Shown here one piece after another: positions 1-8,569 of a DNA stretch of 46,102 bases. Under the pieces are notes generated by a model. It saw nothing but the letters and a program-made list of their open reading frames with translations. It was not told where the DNA came from and did no database searches. The translations under genes were made by a program, and so were the position numbers. Numbering within the stretch: position 1 is the stretch's first letter; each line of letters starts with the position of its first letter. Source of the stretch: Desulfobacterales bacterium HSG2 (lineage in GTDB: Bacteria; Desulfobacterota; Desulfobacteria; Desulfobacterales; 4be13); assembly GCA_030378035.1 (NCBI GenBank), contig JAUCGI010000020.1:1-46102 (forward strand), in the 5' to 3' direction.

Positions 1-7
1 GGAGTCT

Positions 8-233
8 GGGGTCGGACCTGGCTAACCTGTTGTTATTTCAGCACAAAGCCTTGAAAAACAGGCGTTTTTCGGGCTTAAAACCCCTTTTCCGGGGGTAAAA
101 TCATCGTCGTAAGCGGCGGAGTCAGTTCTTAAAGTGGCCATTTTATATGCAAAAAGGGCGGTTTAAGGGCTGAAAACAGGCTTTTTTAAAGCGATTTTCT
201 TTTAAATTCAACGGGTTTCCCAGGTCCGACCCC
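8..233. repeat. Element with 14-bp inverted ends
   Basis: The sequence GGGGTCGGACCTGG at 8-21 is the exact reverse complement of CCAGGTCCGACCCC at 220-233. The roughly 200 bases between them carry no convincing gene. It looks like a small non-coding inverted-repeat element, but no target duplication can be seen because the left flank is at the window edge. Confidence 0.45.
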
Positions 234-355
234 AAGGTACCCCAAGGTCCAAACCCCAAGGTCCACCCCAAGGTCCGACCCACCCCAAGGTCCGACCCAA
301 GGTCCGAACCCCAAGGTCCGAACCCACCCCAAGGTCCGAACCCCAAGGTCCGAGA
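220..355. repeat. Short tandem repeat, AAGGTCCGA-type units
   Basis: About nine imperfect units built on CCCCAAGGTCCGA(A) follow each other with small insertions (such as CCCA) and deletions. The array starts inside the right end of the preceding inverted-repeat element, so it may have grown from that end. Open frames reading through it on the minus strand give low-complexity GPWG/DLG peptides and are not genes. Confidence 0.8.
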
Positions 356-490
356 ATTGTATTGCAGACAGCACGGAATCTGACAATGACAAATGGGTAT
401 TTTCATGCGGATAAAACATTTATTCTTAGGTCATTGCTCACCCTTATGATTATACCGCATATCAATAGAACTTGAATAAGGAGATAGAAA

Positions 491-1264
491 ATGAGGCCCA
501 TAGCGCCACAACCTGCATCAAAATATGAAGAAGTATTTAATGCGCTTAATCGCTTTAAAGATACAGGAAATTTTACGCCTTTTGATCTGCACCGGCTAAG
601 AAGAGAAGCAAAAAAGATTAAAGAAAATGTTAATATAGCCGATGGGTTTGAACTCCTTGGTATGCTTGCCTGTTTTGAGGGAGACGCAAAGGTAATGCAT
701 AGCTGTCACAAAAGAGCGTTACAACAATCTGGCCGGGAAGCGAGGTATATAGCAAACTATGCCAAATCACTTGTTGCCGCCGGCCTATATGAAGATGCTT
801 ATAAATACGCTACAGAGGCATACGATAAAAACCCGTTACTCCCTGCAAGTCTTGATGCAATTATCACAACCGCATGTGTATTGGACAAAAAAGATGAGTT
901 TGCAAGGTGTATAAAAGTATGGACGGATGTTAATAAAACAGATCATTATTTAACATTATCTCCATTATATTTAGAAAACGATTCCAAATTGTTTTATGAA
1001 TTTATACATAAATATCCGGATACAATAAAAATACGAAATCTGTCCAATCCGGGGTTAATCCGTTTTTTCGGATATCCACTAAATGTATTTTTGGAAATAA
1101 TGCCCGGTTCTAATCATAAAGATAATTTGGTGGCATGGATCCAATGGTGCGGAGAGATGGATGATGGAATGGAGAGATATGATCGTTTTGAAGATTGGCA
1201 TATAGATAATGACTATGATATGAAAAGTGATATTTTAAACTTCAACATCGAATTTATGAGGTAA
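491..1264 (+). CDS. TPR-like protein upstream of a HEPN gene
   Basis: This 257-residue soluble protein has no signal peptide or membrane segment. Residues about 50-125 look like two or three helical TPR-type hairpins (FELLGMLACFEGD, ANYAKSLVAAGLYEDAYKYA, ATEAYDKNPLLPASLDA). The acidic C-terminal part (about 200-257) contains a WIQW/DRFEDW segment. An AAGGAGA ribosome site sits just before the ATG. The stop lies 4 bases from the start of the HEPN gene, so the two are surely co-transcribed. I do not recognise a named family. By analogy with HEPN toxin pairs it could be a partner or antitoxin of the HEPN protein, but that is inference. The first 18 codons recur at 5864 in a rearranged copy. Confidence 0.7.
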   Translation: MRPIAPQPASKYEEVFNALNRFKDTGNFTPFDLHRLRREAKKIKENVNIADGFELLGMLACFEGDAKVMHSCHKRALQQSGREARYIANYAKSLVAAGLYEDAYKYATEAYDKNPLLPASLDAIITTACVLDKKDEFARCIKVWTDVNKTDHYLTLSPLYLENDSKLFYEFIHKYPDTIKIRNLSNPGLIRFFGYPLNVFLEIMPGSNHKDNLVAWIQWCGEMDDGMERYDRFEDWHIDNDYDMKSDILNFNIEFMR

Positions 1265-1268
1265 TATA

Positions 1269-1676
1269 ATGAGCTTCGATTGGATAAAATACTTGGACTT
1301 AGCTCAACATTTGGTCAAGAACGTAAAAGATTTTCCTGATGATGAAGCATGTTTTCGTACCTCAGTCAGCAGGGCATATTATTCAGCTTTTTGTACTGTC
1401 CGTAGTTATATCAGAGAAACAGATGGTGACGAATATAAAGGCGGAGATGCTCACTACAGAGTTAGAGAGCATCTAAAAGATAGCGGCAATAAATTAAAGA
1501 GAAAAATAGCAAATCAATTAGAGATGATTCATTTTAACAGGGTGAAAGCTGACTATCATGATAGTTTACGTGAACAGCCTCGCAATATGGCCTTTAAAAC
1601 CATAACTAAGGCGAAAGACATTGTCTGTGAAGTTGAAGAATTACGCACCAGGAATTCAAACAAAGAAATCGATTAA
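1269..1676 (+). CDS. HEPN domain protein, likely RNase/toxin
   Basis: This 135-residue all-helical protein carries two HEPN hallmarks. The early motif SRAYYSAF lies at about residues 37-44. The later motif NRVKADYHD gives R91-x5-H97, which fits the R-x4-6-H signature of HEPN ribonucleases. The spacing suggests an active metal-independent RNase of the kind found in toxin-antitoxin and abortive-infection systems. It follows the TPR-like gene by 4 bases. A third, ribbon-helix-helix-like frame overlaps its 3' end, so the native operon was probably TPR-HEPN-RHH. A 3'-terminal copy of this gene, nearly identical in DNA, lies at 8570-8682. The HEPN assignment is confident; the cellular target is unknown. 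Confidence 0.8.
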   Translation: MSFDWIKYLDLAQHLVKNVKDFPDDEACFRTSVSRAYYSAFCTVRSYIRETDGDEYKGGDAHYRVREHLKDSGNKLKRKIANQLEMIHFNRVKADYHDSLREQPRNMAFKTITKAKDIVCEVEELRTRNSNKEID

Positions 1677-1773
1677 CAATTCTTCCCATCGCTTCTCAAT
1701 AAAAATACCTGACAAACGGCATCGGATCACCTGCGAAGTATCCGAAAATGTTGCCGATGTTCCCAAAAGCTGA
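1621..1773 (+). pseudogene. Truncated ribbon-helix-helix-like gene (copy 1)
   Basis: A frame from TTG 1621 (or GTG 1627) overlaps the end of the HEPN gene and encodes the same start as the 83-residue protein at 8627, including RFSIKIPDK and HRITCEVSE. After about 43 codons the match stops at the edge of a hairpin element. Translation then runs into the element and ends at TGA 1771-1773. The C-terminal half present at 8750-8850 is missing, so this copy is broken by the element or by recombination at it. Confidence 0.65.
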
Positions 1774-1862
1774 TCCCGGTTTTGTTTCCCACCATTTTTT
1801 AAGTCGCTGATTTTCAGGCCAAAAAAATGAGAGGGAACAAAAACGGGATCACAATTGGCAAC
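1750..1862. mobile_element. 113-bp palindromic element, copy 1
   Basis: The ends are GTTGCC (1750-1755) and GGCAAC (1857-1862). Inside them TGATCCCGGTTTTGT pairs with an ACAAAAACGGGATCA arm, so the element folds into one long hairpin. An almost identical copy of the same length lies at 6202-6314. It has no coding capacity and resembles a MITE remnant. It truncates the RHH-like gene on its left and ends about 50 bases before the helicase start on its right, so it probably also replaced the native upstream region of the helicase gene. Confidence 0.75.
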
Positions 1863-1911
1863 TGCGCCGGGAGTTCGGGAAATATTTACCTTGGCAGAGG
1901 ATAAGGAACAA

Positions 1912-3747
1912 ATGAAAATATCAGACCCTTTTAAGATACTTACACCCGATGAACGATGGTCTCCGACACAAAGCCAAATGGACGCTTTTCAAAATGCTTA
2001 TGAAAAGTTGTTGCCGCCATTGGTTCACAAAATAAGGCTCGCAGTTGCTGAGTGGCGGGATGACGGCTATCAGGGTGCTTCTGATACTGCCAAATCACTG
2101 ATGACTTTCTGGTTTGGCCATGAACATCTTATCGGACAAAGGGATTTCAGTTTTTTCTTTTCGCAGCGTGAAGCCATTGAATCAGTCATTTATTTGTATG
2201 AAGCGGCAAAAGCCAGAGACAAATATGAACTCATGCGTTTTGATTCTTCCGAGCGTGTCAGTACGGGGATGTTTGATGAAACATGGACAAGATATGTAGT
2301 GAAAATGGCAACCGGCACAGGTAAAACCAAAGTTATGGGTCTGACTTTGGTTTGGTCTTATTTTCATAAACTCTATGAAACCGACAGCAGATTATCAAAA
2401 AATTTTTTAGTGATTGCCCCGAATATCATTGTGCTGAACCGATTACGCAGGGATTTTGACGGACTGAAAATGTTTTTTGAAGAACCGTTTATTCCCGAAA
2501 ACGGTTTTGACGGCAAAGACTGGAAAAACGATTTCCAACTGACTCTGCACATTCAGGACAATTTAAAACCGATCACAGAATCAGGCAATATTTTCCTAAG
2601 CAATATTCACCGGGTATTCTTTGATGAAGAACCCGAACAATCTTTTGAAACCACGTTTCTCGGCGCAAAACCCAAACCGGATGCCGACACTTCAAAAGGT
2701 TTGGATTTGGGCAAAATTTTACGAAGCGACAAAATAAAAGAGCTGCTTGTACTCAATGATGAAGCACATCACATACACGACCCGAAATTGGCCTGGTTTA
2801 AAAGCATTGAGGATATCAGCAACAAACTCAAATTAAAATCCGGCAGCGGCATCAGCCTGCAAGCCGATTTCTCAGCAACACAGAAACACAACAAAGGCGC
2901 GATATTTGTTCAAACCATTTGCGATTATCCTTTGGTTGAAGCTATCAGACAGAATGTTGTCAAGTCGCCTGTTTTGCCTGATGAAGCGTCACGGCAAAAA
3001 ATTCGGGAAAAAGACTCCAGCGATTTTATTGAACGATACAGAGATTATATTCATTTGGGATATTTGGAATGGAAGAAGCAGTACGAAGAACTGAAAAAAC
3101 ACAAAACGCCGATTCTTTTCATTATGGCCATGAGTACCAAAGAAGCGGATCAGGCGGCTGCCTTTCTGGAAAAAGAATATCCTTTAATGAAAGACGCTGT
3201 TTTGACCATTCATACCAATAAATCCGGTGAAATCAAAGAATCCGCTACCAGTAAGAAGCATAAGGATGAATTGGAAAAACTTCGCAAGGATGCAGATGAT
3301 ATTGACAAAGACCGTTCATCATACAAAGCCGTTGTTTCTGTCCTGATGCTGCGCGAAGGCTGGAATGTGAGAAACGTAACCACGATTGTCGGTTTGAGAC
3401 CATACAAGGCACAGGCTAAAATACTCCCCGAACAGACCATTGGCCGCGGATTGCGGAAAATGTTTTCTTTAGATATGCCAGAAAAACTGGTCGTTGTCGG
3501 CACTGCCAATTTTCTTGAATTTGTTGAAAGTTTGAAAACCGAAGGCGTTGAATTTCAATACAGCACGATGGGGAAAGGCTCAAAAGGCAAATCGCCGATC
3601 ATTGTGGAAGTGGACAAAGAAAATCCGAATAAGGATTTGGATGCGCTGAATGACCTTAACCGAAAACGACAAAAACCGAATCATCGAACTCATCAGAGCA
3701 GGCGAAAAACTGCCCAAAGAGTTCATTTACAAACTGTTTGCCGATGA
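1912..3747 (+). CDS. Type III-like restriction helicase (Res), 3'-truncated
   Basis: The ATG at 1912 follows AAGGA at 1903-1907. An upstream TTG at 1855 lies inside the hairpin element and is unlikely to be used. The protein has superfamily 2 motifs: Walker A ATGTGKT at residues 133-139, a DEAH-type box (NDEAHH) near 283, and motif VI GRGLRK near 511. These would drive ATP-dependent DNA translocation. Native sequence seems to end at about NKDLDAL. The last ~30 residues read out of frame through the start of the methyltransferase gene and are rich in Arg/His. Res subunits of this type are usually well over 800 residues, so about 250-350 C-terminal residues, including the expected PD-(D/E)XK nuclease, are absent. 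Restriction activity is probably lost. Confidence 0.8.
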   Translation: MKISDPFKILTPDERWSPTQSQMDAFQNAYEKLLPPLVHKIRLAVAEWRDDGYQGASDTAKSLMTFWFGHEHLIGQRDFSFFFSQREAIESVIYLYEAAKARDKYELMRFDSSERVSTGMFDETWTRYVVKMATGTGKTKVMGLTLVWSYFHKLYETDSRLSKNFLVIAPNIIVLNRLRRDFDGLKMFFEEPFIPENGFDGKDWKNDFQLTLHIQDNLKPITESGNIFLSNIHRVFFDEEPEQSFETTFLGAKPKPDADTSKGLDLGKILRSDKIKELLVLNDEAHHIHDPKLAWFKSIEDISNKLKLKSGSGISLQADFSATQKHNKGAIFVQTICDYPLVEAIRQNVVKSPVLPDEASRQKIREKDSSDFIERYRDYIHLGYLEWKKQYEELKKHKTPILFIMAMSTKEADQAAAFLEKEYPLMKDAVLTIHTNKSGEIKESATSKKHKDELEKLRKDADDIDKDRSSYKAVVSVLMLREGWNVRNVTTIVGLRPYKAQAKILPEQTIGRGLRKMFSLDMPEKLVVVGTANFLEFVESLKTEGVEFQYSTMGKGSKGKSPIIVEVDKENPNKDLDALNDLNRKRQKPNHRTHQSRRKTAQRVHLQTVCR

Positions 3748-5803
3748 AGAGGATGTGTTCCTGTTCTGGAACGGACGCAAGGAGGATGTTACCAATGTTG
3801 CCCTGCCTTTCCACAGCATTGAGCATATTGACGAGCCGCGAAAGGAAGCCGCCAAATCCGGCGAAAATTTTGAAATGTTCGATATGCGCGGCAGGCAGCT
3901 CAGAGGCTGGACAAACAAACTGATTTGGGGCGATAACAAGCTCATTCTCTCCTCTTTGGCAAACGGCCCCCTGCGTGAAGAGATTGAAAAACAGGGTGGT
4001 CTGAAGCTCATTTACATTGACCCGCCCTTTGCCGTTGGTGCAGACTTTGGTTTTAACATAAAAATTGGCGGTGAAACCGCCGAAAAAAAGCAGAGTATTA
4101 TTGAAGAAATTGCATATCGTGATACTTGGGGAAAAGGCATTTCTTCTTATTTGACGATGATGTATGAACGACTGAAACTCATGCATAATTTGTTGGCGGA
4201 AGGTGGGAGTATTTATGTGCATTGTGATTGGAGAGTGAATGGATACATACGATTAGTTCTCAATGACATTTTTAATACAAATAATTACAAAAATGAAATG
4301 TTTTGGAAGCGACAGCCTGTCAGGGGTGCAAAAGCCACTTCAAAACAATATGCAAGGAACGCTGATGTAATTCTTTTCTATACCAAGTCTGAAAATTATA
4401 CTTGGAATAATGCCTACAAGCCATATAGCGAAGAGTTTGTCAAATCAAAATTTCGCACTGATAAAAACGGTCGTGTATTTCGTGATTCTGATTTAGGCGA
4501 TTATTCGGCAGAATCAATTGCTAATTTTGAAAAGGAAGGTAAAATTTATATTACATCTTCTGGAAAAAAAAGACTCATAAGATATTTGGACGAAGAAAAA
4601 GGTGAAGCTGTAAGCGTTATATGGGATGATATTTCAGAAGTTAATTCTATGGCTGATGAAAGAGTAAACTATGCTACCCAGAAACCCGAAGCCCTCTTAA
4701 ACCGCATTATCAAGGCAAGCAGCAACGAAGGCGATTTGGTTTCTGATTTCTTTTCTGGCAGCGGAACAACAGCCGCCGTAGCCGAAAAGCTGGGCAGAAA
4801 ATGGATTGCCTGCGATTTGGGGCGTTTTGCCATTCACACCACAAGAAAAAGACTGATCGGCGTTCAGAGAGAACTGCAAAAAAACAGCAAAAATTTCAGA
4901 GCCTTTGAAATACTGAATCTTGGCAAATACGAGCGTCAGTTTTTTATGGATGACCTGAGCAACGGCGCAGGAAAAAGCAAAGAGGAAATCTATGTCAGTC
5001 TCATTTTGGGGGCGTACAAGGCAAAGCGCATTGAAGGTCATTCCACGCTGCACGGAAGCAAGGCAGGCAGATTTGTCCATGTGGGTCCGTTGGATGTGCC
5101 GGTTACACAAAGCCGCCTGGAAAGCATTTTTGAGGAATGCAGGCAAAAACTTTATACCCGGGCCGATGTGCTGGGTTTTGAGTTTGAAATGGGCCTGACG
5201 CCCCAGTTCATTCAGGAACTCAGAGAAAAAGGCGTATCGTTTACGCTGAAATACATTCCCAGAGAAGTCTTTGACAAACGCGCCGCAGAAAAAGGACAGG
5301 TGAGATTTTATGATGTAGCCTATCTGAACGCAAAAATCAGAAAGAAGGGCAAAACAGTCACCGTGGAGCTGACAGACTTTGTCACGCATTACACTCAGGA
5401 TGATATTGAGGAAGTGCAGCAATCCATGAGAAAAGGCAGGAAAGTTGTCATTGAGGACGGACAAATTTTCAAAATCGAAAAAGACAAAAACGGCATCATC
5501 AACCGCACTTTGCTAACCGAAAACTGGCACGACTGGATTGACTACTGGGCAACAGATTTCAATTATGAAGACAAAAAAGAAATTATCAGAATCAGAAACG
5601 ACAAGGGCGAAACAGAAGAAGAATGGACAGGCAACCATCTTTTTGAAAACGAATGGCAAAGTTTCCGCACAAAGAAAAACCCGACTTTGGAATTCATATC
5701 CGCCCCCCACAAATACAGGCGGACAGGCAAATACAAAGTCATGGTGAAGGTTGTGGACATTCTGGGCACTGATACGAGTAAGATCATTGACGTAAAAATA
5801 TGA
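3650..5803 (+). CDS. Type III-like DNA methyltransferase (Mod), beta class
   Basis: This 717-residue protein has the beta-class motif order. Motif IV DPPF is at residues 124-127 and the AdoMet-binding motif I FSGSGTT at 368-374, followed by GRKWIACDLGR. DPPF/Y methylases modify adenine N6. The span between the motifs would hold the target-recognition domain. The last ~300 residues are charged and end in a beta-rich KYKVMVKVVDILGTDTSK segment. The ATG at 3650 lies inside the 3' end of the helicase frame (98-base overlap) with no good ribosome site, so expression may depend on coupling. A 62-bp piece of a second such gene lies at 8508-8569. With the helicase truncated, this is probably a solitary, still functional methylase. 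Confidence 0.85.
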   Translation: MTLTENDKNRIIELIRAGEKLPKEFIYKLFADEEDVFLFWNGRKEDVTNVALPFHSIEHIDEPRKEAAKSGENFEMFDMRGRQLRGWTNKLIWGDNKLILSSLANGPLREEIEKQGGLKLIYIDPPFAVGADFGFNIKIGGETAEKKQSIIEEIAYRDTWGKGISSYLTMMYERLKLMHNLLAEGGSIYVHCDWRVNGYIRLVLNDIFNTNNYKNEMFWKRQPVRGAKATSKQYARNADVILFYTKSENYTWNNAYKPYSEEFVKSKFRTDKNGRVFRDSDLGDYSAESIANFEKEGKIYITSSGKKRLIRYLDEEKGEAVSVIWDDISEVNSMADERVNYATQKPEALLNRIIKASSNEGDLVSDFFSGSGTTAAVAEKLGRKWIACDLGRFAIHTTRKRLIGVQRELQKNSKNFRAFEILNLGKYERQFFMDDLSNGAGKSKEEIYVSLILGAYKAKRIEGHSTLHGSKAGRFVHVGPLDVPVTQSRLESIFEECRQKLYTRADVLGFEFEMGLTPQFIQELREKGVSFTLKYIPREVFDKRAAEKGQVRFYDVAYLNAKIRKKGKTVTVELTDFVTHYTQDDIEEVQQSMRKGRKVVIEDGQIFKIEKDKNGIINRTLLTENWHDWIDYWATDFNYEDKKEIIRIRNDKGETEEEWTGNHLFENEWQSFRTKKNPTLEFISAPHKYRRTGKYKVMVKVVDILGTDTSKIIDVKI

Positions 5804-5863
5804 AGCATAAACACCGCAAAACACTGGAACTTATTACTTGTTTTTTGAATAAGGAGATAGAAA

Positions 5864-6058
5864 ATGAGGCCCATAGCGCCGCAACCTGCATCAAAATATG
5901 AAGAAGTATTTAATGCCGCGTCACTGGCCCGGCATCTTTTTCGCATAATTCCGGATCCTTATTTGGAAGAAAGAGCCGCAAGGGCAACAGGAGAAGGATT
6001 TTCCCATGTTTTGTCTCAGGTTCCCGACGTACCTCCCGACGATTATGACAGGCTGTGA
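5864..6058 (+). pseudogene. Chimeric ORF: TPR-gene start fused to RHH-gene end
   Basis: About 75 bases from 5846 copy the ribosome site and first 18 codons of the gene at 491, with one base changed. At about 5916 the sequence switches to the 3' part of the RHH-like gene (ASLARHLFRIIPDPYLEE), as at 8784. The fusion stays in frame and encodes 64 residues ending VPPDDYDRL, which may be the native RHH C terminus. The HEPN gene and everything between has been deleted. The junction shares only a few bases (TGC), pointing to short-homology recombination. A product could be made, but function is doubtful. Confidence 0.7.
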
Positions 6059-6187
6059 AAAATAATTGGGTAATGTATATCAGGATCGATGAGGCAAGGG
6101 CTTCGCACAGACCGCACCCCTCACCGAACACGGACAGAGGAGCGGTTGCCAGCATTCGCAGATGGCCGGAAATCAACGGGGTAACAA

Positions 6188-6341
6188 TGGGGGATGAAAA
6201 TGTTGCCGATGTTCCCAAAAGCTGATCCCGGTTTTGTTCCCCGCCATTTTTTAAGTCGCTGATTTTCAGGCCAAAAAAATGAGAGGGAACAAAAACGGGA
6301 TCACAATGGGCAACTCTGTCTGTGACATTTTCATCAGCCCA
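6188..6341. mobile_element. MITE-like element, TGGG-GATGAAAA ends, contains the 113-bp hairpin
   Basis: The left end TGGGGGATGAAAA (6188-6200) and right end TTTTCATCAGCCCA (6328-6341) are near-perfect inverted repeats. The same ends bound the nested element at 28114-28283, although the interiors differ. Here the interior is the 113-bp hairpin (6202-6314) also found at 1750-1862. No clear target duplication flanks it. The 87 bases that follow, up to the ABC-3C genes, hold no recognisable gene. Confidence 0.65.
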
Positions 6342-6428
6342 GGGGGCTAAATTACGGGACTGAACGGCGGTGCTGATTTTTACGGCAGGACTCCTGACGA
6401 ACTTTAATTGTGATGTAGGACAAAAATA

Positions 6429-6665
6429 ATGATTACCCCGACAAAATATATGAATTTGGACTATTCTTTATTGAATGTCAGTGCAATGCTCATTAAAGAG
6501 TTCAGCAAACAATCCATCATCAGCTACGATGAATTATTGCAAATTACAGTCAGTAAAATAGGAAAGCATGCAAAAGAAATTACACCTTATGCTTTGAATT
6601 TCCTTTTTCTTTTGGGAAAAATTGAATACCATCATGATCTTGATGTGTTTGAGATAAAACGATGA
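6429..6665 (+). CDS. ABC-three component system middle component
   Basis: This small protein of 78 residues is mostly helical, with a KEITPYALNFLFLLGKIEY segment typical of the short winged-helix-like middle components (MC6-type) that precede DUF2326 ATPases. Its stop overlaps the ATPase start by 4 bases (ATGA), so the two are translationally coupled. In ABC-three component defence systems this subunit links the ATPase to an effector-bearing third protein. The assignment rests mainly on size, hydrophobic pattern and the obligate neighbour. No clear effector gene is present next to the pair. Confidence 0.7.
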   Translation: MITPTKYMNLDYSLLNVSAMLIKEFSKQSIISYDELLQITVSKIGKHAKEITPYALNFLFLLGKIEYHHDLDVFEIKR

Positions 6666-8470
6666 AATTAAGCAAATTATATACAAATCAGCCAAATTTT
6701 AAGAACATTGAATTCAATTCCGGTTTTAATGTAATTTATGCGGACGTTAAAACGAATGATGATAATAGAAATTCACATTGTCTCGGCAAATTCTTACTTG
6801 TTGATTTGATTGACTTTTTATTATTAAAAAAAGTTGGCAGCAAAAAGAATCATCCCTTATATAAAACAAAAAACGAAGCCGGAGATTATATTTTCAACGA
6901 TTACATTTTTTATCTCGAAATAATCCTTAATTCCGGTGACTATCTGACCATACAGCGAAGTGTGACGAATAATACCAAAATAGCTTTCAAGCGAAATGAA
7001 ACAGGCGTTGAGGGTTTTATTCCGCCTGTGAGCTGGGATTTGGAACTCTCTTATGACAAAGCAAAAAAGCAGTTGAATGAATATTTCAATTTTGAATTCT
7101 TTGCGAATAAAAAATATGATTACCGGAAAGCAATAAATTATTGTCTTAGGAGACAGGGAGATTATCAGGATATTTATCGTCTCGCAAAATTCAAATCAGG
7201 AAAAGACAGTTACTGGAAGCCTTTTATGTTCGATCTGCTGGGTTTTGACGGGAATTTGTTGGAAGAAAAATATGAAAAAGGAGCTAAAATCAAAGAAATT
7301 GAGAATTTCATAAAAGCAGAGGAAAAAGACTTTGATATTCACAGAGATGAAAAAGATGAAATTGAAGGATTAATCTTAATCAAAAAAAAAGAAAAAACAG
7401 AACGGATCAAAGAATTGGACAGGTTTAACTTCTATCAGCAGGATAAAGAAAACATACACAGGCTTGTTGATGAAATTGAACAAAAAATCAGTGATTTGAA
7501 TACAGAGGAATATAATATTGAGTTTGAAATAAGCAGATTGCAAAAATCAATAAAAAACAAATTTGCTTTTGACCTGAAAAAAGTTCAAGCTGTTTTTGAG
7601 GAAGCAAAAATTTGTTTCCCCGACCAATTGAAGAAAGATTATAATGACCTCCTGGATTTTAACAACAAACTTACGACCGAAAGAAACAGACTTTTAAGAG
7701 AAACCTTATCTGTTCGTTTGGAAGAACAAAAAAGAGTTAAAAGGCAGTTGCGGGAGTTAAATGAACAAAAAGCAGAACTGTTATCATACATACAGGATAC
7801 AGATGTATTTAAAAAATTTAAAAGTTATCAGAAAAAGGCAGTTGAAGCCGAAGGTGAAATAATAGCCCTGCAATCAAAGATTAATGCTATTGATATTATC
7901 GGAAGCAAAGAAAAACAGATCAAAAAGTATCAGACAGAGCTTGAAAGTGTTGTTGACAAGATAAAAGCAGAATTGGACAAAGCCTCGGAAAACAAGATTT
8001 ATACAGAAATAAGAACAGTTTTTTCTAATTATTACAAAACGATATTGGATGAAATAGCGATTTTGTCGCTGAAATTAAACAAATCTGACAACATTGATTT
8101 CAATGAGCCCAAAGTGCAAAATAAGACTACAAAGCAAATGACACAGCAGGGTGACGGGTTCACATACACGAAACTTTTCTGTGTCTGTTTCGATTTGGCA
8201 TTGTTGGCAACTTATCGTTCTCAGTCATTTTTTCGGTTTGTTTATCATGATGATGTTTTTGCAAATCAGGATAACAGACCCAAATTGAAATTATTGGGTC
8301 TTATAAGGGAACTCTGTGACAGATACGACATTCAATATGTTTTTACAATAATAAGAGATGAAGTTCCCTACAACGAAGAAAAACGACCCATTGAATTTTC
8401 AGAGAAAGAAATAATTTTGGAACTGCATGACAAAGACGAAACAGGAACTTTGTTCGGTTTCACTTTTTGA
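6662..8470 (+). CDS. DUF2326 SMC/Rad50-like ATPase of an ABC-three component system
   Basis: This 602-residue SMC-like protein begins with the strand-turn GFNVIYADV and a divergent P-loop, NSHCLGK (residues about 37-43), the DUF2326 version of Walker A. Residues about 205-450 are charged coiled coil (KEIENFIKAEEKDF to ESVVDKIKAELDKA). The C-terminal head holds FVYHDDVFA, a Walker B-like strand, then YVFTIIRDEVP. Such ATPases are thought to sense invader DNA and trigger an effector. The gene follows the middle component with a 4-base overlap. The region upstream is a mosaic of repeats and gene fragments, so an effector gene may have been lost there. Family assignment is good; function is inferred. 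Confidence 0.8.
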   Translation: MKLSKLYTNQPNFKNIEFNSGFNVIYADVKTNDDNRNSHCLGKFLLVDLIDFLLLKKVGSKKNHPLYKTKNEAGDYIFNDYIFYLEIILNSGDYLTIQRSVTNNTKIAFKRNETGVEGFIPPVSWDLELSYDKAKKQLNEYFNFEFFANKKYDYRKAINYCLRRQGDYQDIYRLAKFKSGKDSYWKPFMFDLLGFDGNLLEEKYEKGAKIKEIENFIKAEEKDFDIHRDEKDEIEGLILIKKKEKTERIKELDRFNFYQQDKENIHRLVDEIEQKISDLNTEEYNIEFEISRLQKSIKNKFAFDLKKVQAVFEEAKICFPDQLKKDYNDLLDFNNKLTTERNRLLRETLSVRLEEQKRVKRQLRELNEQKAELLSYIQDTDVFKKFKSYQKKAVEAEGEIIALQSKINAIDIIGSKEKQIKKYQTELESVVDKIKAELDKASENKIYTEIRTVFSNYYKTILDEIAILSLKLNKSDNIDFNEPKVQNKTTKQMTQQGDGFTYTKLFCVCFDLALLATYRSQSFFRFVYHDDVFANQDNRPKLKLLGLIRELCDRYDIQYVFTIIRDEVPYNEEKRPIEFSEKEIILELHDKDETGTLFGFTF

Positions 8471-8507
8471 CGGAAATGCAGCAAAACGCATTGTAAAATA
8501 ACAACTG

Positions 8508-8569
8508 AAAAAACAGTCACCGAGGAACTGACGGACTTTGTTACGCATTACACTCAGGATGATATTGAA
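8508..8569 (+). pseudogene. 62-bp fragment of a Mod-type methyltransferase gene
   Basis: This stretch matches 5349-5410 of the methyltransferase gene with only a few changes (the VTVELTDFVTHYTQDD region). It is cut at both ends and joined on the right to a HEPN gene fragment. It shows that a second, slightly diverged mod gene once lay here or was used as recombination donor. Confidence 0.75.

Noticed and set aside
143-419. Two minus-strand frames of 77-87 codons in the first 420 bases
   Set aside because: They come from the AAGGTCCGA tandem repeat and give low-complexity peptides without a ribosome site.
3656-5464. Minus-strand frames of 188 and 255 codons inside the methylase gene
   Set aside because: They are antisense to a gene with clear methylase motifs and show no recognisable protein features.
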